The position numbers were made by a program, and so were the translations under genes. Positions 14,378-18,454 of a stretch of 18,454 nucleotides of DNA are shown in pieces. Every line of letters begins with the position of its first letter. Within the stretch, counting starts at the first letter, position 1. This DNA comes from Elusimicrobiota bacterium. GTDB taxonomy: Bacteria > Elusimicrobiota > Elusimicrobia > UBA1565 > UBA9628. The notes beneath the pieces were generated by a model, which was not told the DNA's origin, searched no databases, and worked only from the letters and a program-made list of their open reading frames with translations. The stretch spans positions 1-18,454 of the forward strand of contig JAGWMT010000035.1 of NCBI GenBank assembly GCA_028871595.1, in the 5' to 3' direction.

Positions 14378-15043
14378 GTGAACCCGGAATCGTGCCCCTT
14401 GTGCGGCGGCGCCTCGCGCGCCTTTTTCGCCGCCGAGGGGCGCGATTTTTTCCGGTGCGCGAGCTGTCTCCTGACTTTCGTGCCCCCGTCGCAGCATTCG
14501 GTTCCGGCGCGGGAGCGGGCGCGCTACGCGGAACATAACAACGATCCCGGAGATCCGGGCTACCGTGAGTTTCTTGACCGTCTGCTCGCGCCGCTGGGCG
14601 CCGCCCTCCGTCCCGGCGCCGAAGGATTGGATTACGGCTGCGGCCCCGGTCCGGCGGCGTCGCGGATGATGGGCGAGCGCGGATTCCCGACGAACGACTA
14701 CGATCCGTTTTTCTTCCCGGACCGCGGCGCGCTGGCGCGCGTTTACGATTTCATCGTCTGCACCGAGGTCCTGGAGCACCTGCGCCGTCCGGCCGACGAT
14801 CTGGCGCGGCTGGACGGACTGCTGAAGCCCGGCGGCGCGTTGGGCGTCATGACCGGAATCTTGGAGGACGACGCGGCCTTCGGGACCTGGTGGTACCGCA
14901 ACGATTTCACCCACATCGCGTTCTACCGCCCGGAGACGCTGGAGTGGATCGCGAGGCGTTTCGGCTGGACGCTGGAGCGGCCCTCCCGAGACGTCGCGCT
15001 GTTCCGGAAACCCGCGGTCAGCGCAGGCGGAGAAGCGTCGTGA
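14378..15043 (+). CDS. Class I SAM-dependent methyltransferase with N-terminal zinc ribbon
   Basis: The product is 221 residues from GTG 14378; no strong ribosome site is seen. A zinc ribbon with CPLC (6-9) and CASC (27-30) heads the protein. A Methyltransf_23-type Rossmann domain follows: LDYGCGPGP (84-92) binds SAM, TEVLEHL (129-135) is the post-II acidic/His motif, and LLKPGGALGVMTG (148-160) is the motif IV-V region. HIAFYRPETLEWIARRFGW near the end is typical of this annotation group, often called UbiG-like though they are not ubiquinone enzymes. The zinc-ribbon plus methyltransferase form is frequent among natural-product and polysaccharide-tailoring enzymes, but the substrate is unknown. 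It overlaps the convergent TauE/SafE gene by 26 bp (15018-15043). Confidence 0.85.
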   Translation: MNPESCPLCGGASRAFFAAEGRDFFRCASCLLTFVPPSQHSVPARERARYAEHNNDPGDPGYREFLDRLLAPLGAALRPGAEGLDYGCGPGPAASRMMGERGFPTNDYDPFFFPDRGALARVYDFIVCTEVLEHLRRPADDLARLDGLLKPGGALGVMTGILEDDAAFGTWWYRNDFTHIAFYRPETLEWIARRFGWTLERPSRDVALFRKPAVSAGGEAS

Positions 15044-15818
15044 CGTGCTCGGTGAAGAACAGGTCGTAGAAGCCGAACGCCGTGAGGAGGGCGCCGTAGA
15101 CCCGGATCAAGGTGCGGCTGCGCAGACGGATGGCCAACTGGGCGCCCAGATAGGAACAAGGGATCGCTCCCAGCGACAGCAGCACGACGATCCGCCAGTC
15201 GATGTGGCCCAGCCACCAGTGGGTCAGCGTCCCGGGGATCGCCAGCACCGCCGAGATGATGAGGGAGCTGGCCAGGGCGCGCTTGGGGGGCATCTTCACC
15301 CACTGAATGAAAAGCGGGGCGTAAAGAATGCCCCCGGTGTTCGCCAGGAGTCCGGAGAACAGTCCGACGGCGAGGGCGATGACCGTCAGCCGGAAGTTCG
15401 CGTTCGGAACGGGGGGCGCGTCGCCGTCCGGTCCGCCGGGCATCGCGTGTCCGTGTATCGAGAGGGAGACGCCCAGGGAGATCACGAACAAAGCGGTCAG
15501 GATCATCAGCGGCGGTCCGCCGACCCAGCGGCTCAAGAGAGAGCCGAGCACGGTCGCGGGAATGCCCCATAGGACGCTGGTCTTCACCGCCTCCACGTCC
15601 ACCATGCCGCGGCCGCGGTAGGCCCATGAGGCCGAGAGGGCCGTGGGCAGCGCCGAGGGCAGGGGGGAGGCCAGCGCCGCGAACTCCGGGACGCCGAGAA
15701 ACACGCGCAGGACCGGCGTGGTCACGGCGCTGCCGCCCTTGCCCAGCAGGCCGGACAGGAAGCCGACGGCCGCGCCGACCTCGGTCACGTGGACGTCGAA
15801 AGACGTGGTGGTCATCAT
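15018..15818 (-). CDS. TauE/SafE-family membrane permease (full size)
   Basis: The 266-residue membrane protein has about eight hydrophobic segments in two homologous halves. The first half carries AAVGFLSGLLGKGGSAVTTP and the second VGLFSGLLANTGGILYAPLF, the paired G-x-x-G-x-x-G signatures of the TauE/SafE (DUF81) family. These inner-membrane proteins export or import small anions, including sulfite, sulfoacetate and other organosulfur compounds. Substrate specificity cannot be read from the sequence. A His/Asp-rich loop (about residues 120-140) joins the halves. It starts with two adjacent Met codons at 15818/15815, 8 nt after a TAGAAT. It diverges from a half-size relative at 15869 and overlaps the methyltransferase 3' end. 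Confidence 0.88.
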   Translation of the reverse strand: MMTTTSFDVHVTEVGAAVGFLSGLLGKGGSAVTTPVLRVFLGVPEFAALASPLPSALPTALSASWAYRGRGMVDVEAVKTSVLWGIPATVLGSLLSRWVGGPPLMILTALFVISLGVSLSIHGHAMPGGPDGDAPPVPNANFRLTVIALAVGLFSGLLANTGGILYAPLFIQWVKMPPKRALASSLIISAVLAIPGTLTHWWLGHIDWRIVVLLSLGAIPCSYLGAQLAIRLRSRTLIRVYGALLTAFGFYDLFFTEHVTTLLRLR

Positions 15819-15826
15819 ACGGCTCG

Positions 15827-15832
15827 ATTCTA
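15827..15832 (-). promoter_or_regulatory. -10 element of the full-size TauE/SafE gene (leaderless type)
   Basis: TAGAAT on the minus strand (15832-15827) is followed by 8 nt and ATG 15818. No -35 match and no Shine-Dalgarno sequence are seen. It faces away from the TATAAT of the half-size gene about 25 bp away. Confidence 0.4.
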
Positions 15833-15856
15833 CAAAACCGGACGCGCCCCATGCGG

Positions 15857-15862
15857 TATAAT
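15857..15862 (+). promoter_or_regulatory. -10 element of the half-size TauE/SafE gene (leaderless type)
   Basis: A perfect TATAAT (15857-15862) is followed by GCCCGC and then GTG 15869. No Shine-Dalgarno sequence fits in 6 nt, so the transcript is expected to begin at the GTG. No convincing -35 is found 15-18 nt upstream. Confidence 0.55.
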
Positions 15863-15868
15863 GCCCGC

Positions 15869-16231
15869 GTGAACGACACCTTTCTCTACCTGCTTCTGGG
15901 GCTGGTCGTGGGCGTGATCAGCGGCATGATCGGCGTCGGAGGCGGCATCCTGATCGTGCCCGCCCTGGTGTTCTTCTTCGGCTTCACCCAGCTTGCCGCG
16001 CAGGGAACCTCCACCGCCATGCTCCTCCCGCCGATCGGCATTCTGGCGGTCTACACGTATTGGAAAGCCGGCTGCGTGGATGTGCGCGTGGCCGCGCTGC
16101 TTTGCGCCGGATTCGTTCTGGGCGGCCTTTTCGGCGCGAAGCTGGCCGTCGCGCTGCCCCGCGAAGTCCTGCGCCGCGTCTTCGGCGGCTTCCTTCTCAT
16201 CGTCTCCGTGAAGATGCTCTCCGGGCGCTGA
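15869..16231 (+). CDS. Half-size TauE/SafE-family permease
   Basis: The product is 120 residues from GTG 15869, chosen for its spacing to TATAAT and because the first membrane helix begins straight after. It has about four hydrophobic segments and one copy of the family signature, VVGVISGMIGVGGGILIVPA (about 14-33), then QGTSTAMLLPPIGILAVYTY and GFVLGGLFGAKLAVALP. Typical TauE/SafE proteins have two such halves (about 250 residues). A single half is thought to work as a dimer. It is not a truncation by frameshift: the C-terminus (GGFLLIVSVKMLSGR) is a normal half-domain end. It diverges from the full-size paralogue at 15818 across 50 bp, so the two may be co-regulated or act on related anions. 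Confidence 0.82.
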   Translation: MNDTFLYLLLGLVVGVISGMIGVGGGILIVPALVFFFGFTQLAAQGTSTAMLLPPIGILAVYTYWKAGCVDVRVAALLCAGFVLGGLFGAKLAVALPREVLRRVFGGFLLIVSVKMLSGR

Positions 16232-16248
16232 ACAGCCCGCGCCTTGTG

Positions 16249-16254
16249 TATAAT
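16249..16254 (+). promoter_or_regulatory. -10 element of the M13 peptidase gene
   Basis: A perfect TATAAT (16249-16254) lies 18 nt before ATG 16273. GGAGG (16262-16266) between them gives a normal Shine-Dalgarno-led start. The upstream -35 is weak. The element sits just after the TauE stop at 16231. Confidence 0.5.
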
Positions 16255-16272
16255 CCGGACCGGAGGACTTCC

Positions 16273-18288
16273 ATGACCATCATCGCCCTGCTCGCGCTTC
16301 TCGCCGCCCCGCTCCGCGCCTCGGACGTTCCGGCGCCGATTCCCTCGTTCGACCTGAGCGCCCTGGACCGGACGGCGTCCCCGTGCTCCGATTTCTATCA
16401 ATTCGCCTGCGGCGGCTGGCTGAAGTCCCACCCGATCCCCGCCGATCAGTCGCGCTGGGGCCGCTTCAACGAGTTGGCCGAGCGCAACAAGGCCGTCCTG
16501 CGCGACATTTTGGAGAAGGAGGCCGCCGGTCCGAAGTCCGATCCGACGGACCGCCGCCTGGGCAACCTCTACACCGCCTGCATGGACGAGGACGCCGCGG
16601 AAAAGCGCGGCGCCGGCCCTCTGAAGCCGGATCTGGACGCGATCGACGCGATGAAGACGACCGCCGACCTGCCCGCCGTCCTGGCGCGTCTCCACGCGCA
16701 GCAAATGAACGCCGCGTTCTCGTTCGATTCCGATCAGGATTATAAGGATTCCACGAAGGTGATCGGAGAGGTGGACCAAAGCGGCTTGAGCCTGCCCGAC
16801 CGCGATTATTACTTCAAGACCGACGAGAAATCCGCCCGAATCCGCCGCCAGTTCCTCTGGCATGCGACGAAGATGTTCGGCCTGTTGGGCGACGACCCGA
16901 AGACCGCCGCCGCCGAGGCCGGCACCGTGATGCGGATGGAGACGGAGCTGGCGCGCGTGTCCCAGGACCGCGTTTCGCGGCGCGACCCGGAGAACGTGTA
17001 CCACAAGATGTCGGCCAAGGAGCTGGCGAAGATCTCGCCCAATTTCGACTGGAACCGCTACTTCGTCCTCACCGGCGCCCCGGCCTCTCCCTGGCTGAAC
17101 GTCGTCTCCACCGGCTTCGCCTCCGGCTTCTCCCAGGAACTCGCCTCGGAGCCGCTGGCGGACTGGAAGGTCTACCTGCGCCTGCACGTCGCGCGTTCGT
17201 ACGCCTCCTGGCTGTCGAAGGACTTCGTCGACGAGGCCTTCGACTTCGGCGGGCGCAAGCTGACCGGCGCCAAGGAGCTCAAGCCGCGCTGGAAGCGCTG
17301 CGTCGAGCTCGCGGACTACAGCCTGGGTCACGACCTGGGCCGGCGCTACGTGGAGGAAACCTTCGGCGCGGAAGGGCAGAAGCGCACCGACCAGCTGATC
17401 AGCGCCATCCAGAAGTCCCTGAAGACCGACCTGGAGGGTCTGGACTGGATGACGGCCAAGACCCGCGCCAAGGCGCTGGAAAAATTCGCCGCGATCACGG
17501 ACAAGATCGGCGGTCCCCGCAAGTGGCGCGACTACAAGGGCGTGGTGATCGACCCGACCGACCTGATCGCGTCCCTGCGCAGCGCGCAGGAGTACGAGAC
17601 GCGCCGCCGCCTGAACAAGATCGGCAAGCCGGTGGACAAGCAGGAGTGGGACATGACCCCGCCCACCGTCAACGCGTACTACAACCCCCAGCTCAACGAG
17701 ATCGTGTTCCCGGCCGGCATCCTGCAGTCGCCGTTCTTCGACCGCGACGGAGACCAGGCCATCAACCTGGGCGCCATCGGCGTGGTCATCGGCCACGAGC
17801 TGACGCACGGCTTCGACGACGAGGGCCGCAAGTTCGACGCGAAGGGCAACCTCTCCGACTGGTGGACGCCCGAGGACGTGAAGAAGTTCGACGCGAAGAC
17901 CGCCTGCGTGGTGGACCAGTACGGCGCCTACGAGCCGCTGCCCGGGGTGCATCTCAACGGAAAACTGACTCTCGGCGAGAACACCGCCGACAACGGCGGC
18001 GTGCGCCTGGCGTCCATGGCCTTGGAGGAGCTTAAAAAAACGGGCTCCGTTCCGGCCGAGGTCAACGGCTTCACGCCCGAGCAGCGCCTGTACCTGGGCT
18101 TCGCCCAGGTCTGGTGCCAGAACTCCACGGAAGAAAGCCTGCGCATGCTGGCCGCGGTGGACCCGCATTCGGCGGCGCGGTTCCGCGTCATCGGACCCCT
18201 GTCCAACTCGGAAGGCTTCGCCAAGGCGTTCTCGTGCAAGCCCACGGATCCCATGGTGCTGGGCGCGAAAGCCTGCCGTGTCTGGTAG
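16273..18288 (+). CDS. M13-family (neprilysin/PepO-like) zinc metallopeptidase, secreted
   Basis: The product is 671 residues from ATG 16273 with GGAGG 6 nt upstream. A signal peptide (1 to about 17) leads into the M13 N-terminal domain (PCSDFYQFACGGWLKSHPIP). The catalytic domain shows NAYYN (467-471), the zinc motif HELTH (508-512; H508, E509, H512), then GFDDEGRKFDAKGN, and the third ligand E569 in GENTADNGG with D573. The C-terminal CRVW is the conserved M13 end. All catalytic residues are present and the length is typical. M13 enzymes cleave small peptides on the amino side of hydrophobic residues. No lipobox Cys follows the signal peptide, so a soluble periplasmic or extracellular location is likely. 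A further secreted-protein gene begins 3 nt after its stop. Confidence 0.94.
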   Translation: MTIIALLALLAAPLRASDVPAPIPSFDLSALDRTASPCSDFYQFACGGWLKSHPIPADQSRWGRFNELAERNKAVLRDILEKEAAGPKSDPTDRRLGNLYTACMDEDAAEKRGAGPLKPDLDAIDAMKTTADLPAVLARLHAQQMNAAFSFDSDQDYKDSTKVIGEVDQSGLSLPDRDYYFKTDEKSARIRRQFLWHATKMFGLLGDDPKTAAAEAGTVMRMETELARVSQDRVSRRDPENVYHKMSAKELAKISPNFDWNRYFVLTGAPASPWLNVVSTGFASGFSQELASEPLADWKVYLRLHVARSYASWLSKDFVDEAFDFGGRKLTGAKELKPRWKRCVELADYSLGHDLGRRYVEETFGAEGQKRTDQLISAIQKSLKTDLEGLDWMTAKTRAKALEKFAAITDKIGGPRKWRDYKGVVIDPTDLIASLRSAQEYETRRRLNKIGKPVDKQEWDMTPPTVNAYYNPQLNEIVFPAGILQSPFFDRDGDQAINLGAIGVVIGHELTHGFDDEGRKFDAKGNLSDWWTPEDVKKFDAKTACVVDQYGAYEPLPGVHLNGKLTLGENTADNGGVRLASMALEELKKTGSVPAEVNGFTPEQRLYLGFAQVWCQNSTEESLRMLAAVDPHSAARFRVIGPLSNSEGFAKAFSCKPTDPMVLGAKACRVW

Positions 18289-18290
18289 GA

Positions 18291-18454
18291 ATGGTTTTCC
18301 TGGCGCGGCTGCTGCTGCTCGCGCTTCCCTTGAGCGCCGCGCCCGCTGACTCGTCCTGGACCGTCCCGGTCGAGGCGAACTTCGCCCGGCTGATCGTCGA
18401 GGACGACAAGGACGGCGACCGGAAGATCACGGTGGAGGACGCGCCGTCGCGGCC
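18291..18454 (+). CDS. N-terminus of a secreted protein with EF-hand-like loop (cut by window edge)
   Basis: ATG 18291 lies 2 nt after the M13 stop, with GGTAGGA directly before it, and opens a frame to the window end (54 residues plus). Residues 1-18 form a signal peptide (MVFLARLLLLALPLSAAPAD). EANFARLIVEDD is followed by DKDGDRKITVED (39-50), a 12-residue loop with acids at positions 1, 3, 5 and 12 and Thr at 9, as in EF-hand calcium-binding loops. Similar loops occur in dockerins and in the calcium-binding region of some neutral trehalases; with so little sequence I do not choose. It is probably translationally coupled to the M13 peptidase, so both products would be secreted together. Confidence 0.6.
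   Translation, partial: MVFLARLLLLALPLSAAPADSSWTVPVEANFARLIVEDDKDGDRKITVEDAPSR

Noticed and set aside
16051..18168. 705-codon open frame antisense to the M13 peptidase
   Set aside because: The M13 protein on the other strand has every catalytic motif; the antisense product is compositional noise.

Overview
The window is a compact, GC-rich stretch of bacterial chromosome. Genes lie on both strands and are mostly separated by a few bases or overlap. A TolC-type outer-membrane channel, an RND pump and several periplasmic signal-peptide proteins point to a diderm (Gram-negative) bacterium. The gene mix would fit a high-GC environmental lineage such as Elusimicrobiota, but no rRNA or marker gene is present, so that placement is only a guess. 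I see no tRNA, rRNA, CRISPR array, insertion sequence or phage gene.

Region 1 (1-3060) is a patch of small metabolic genes with visible damage. An FMN reductase, cut by the window edge, diverges from an Old-Yellow-Enzyme gene that keeps only its two ends. A DUF985 cupin, a zinc-ribbon protein and an SGNH hydrolase lacking its block II follow. Next come a strong bidirectional-looking terminator and a headless, frameshifted remnant. Region 2 (3062-6194) holds an rRNA methyltransferase/NmrA-type operon diverging from a secreted metallophosphatase. Region 3 (6165-7109) is a pair of small secreted charged proteins ending at a canonical terminator.

Region 4 (7201-9359) is the most interesting locus. 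A sugar-kinase-like protein is fused to the C-terminal domain of RapZ and is translationally coupled (ATGA) to a MurU-like nucleotidyltransferase. This looks like an AmgK-MurU peptidoglycan-sugar salvage pair with a built-in amino-sugar-sensing domain. Region 5 (9410-13893) is a TolC-RND efflux operon with a TetR-type palindrome over its promoter and no adaptor gene in view. Region 6 (13969-18454) contains a cupredoxin, a methyltransferase, a divergent pair of TauE/SafE permeases (one full size, one half size), an M13 metallopeptidase and the start of a secreted protein with an EF-hand-like loop.

A genome-level signal runs through the window. Most first-in-operon genes have a TANNNT -10 hexamer ending only 6-8 nt before the start codon and no Shine-Dalgarno sequence. 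That arrangement implies leaderless mRNAs. A minority (9473, 13969, 16273, 7109, 6607) have clear Shine-Dalgarno sequences instead.
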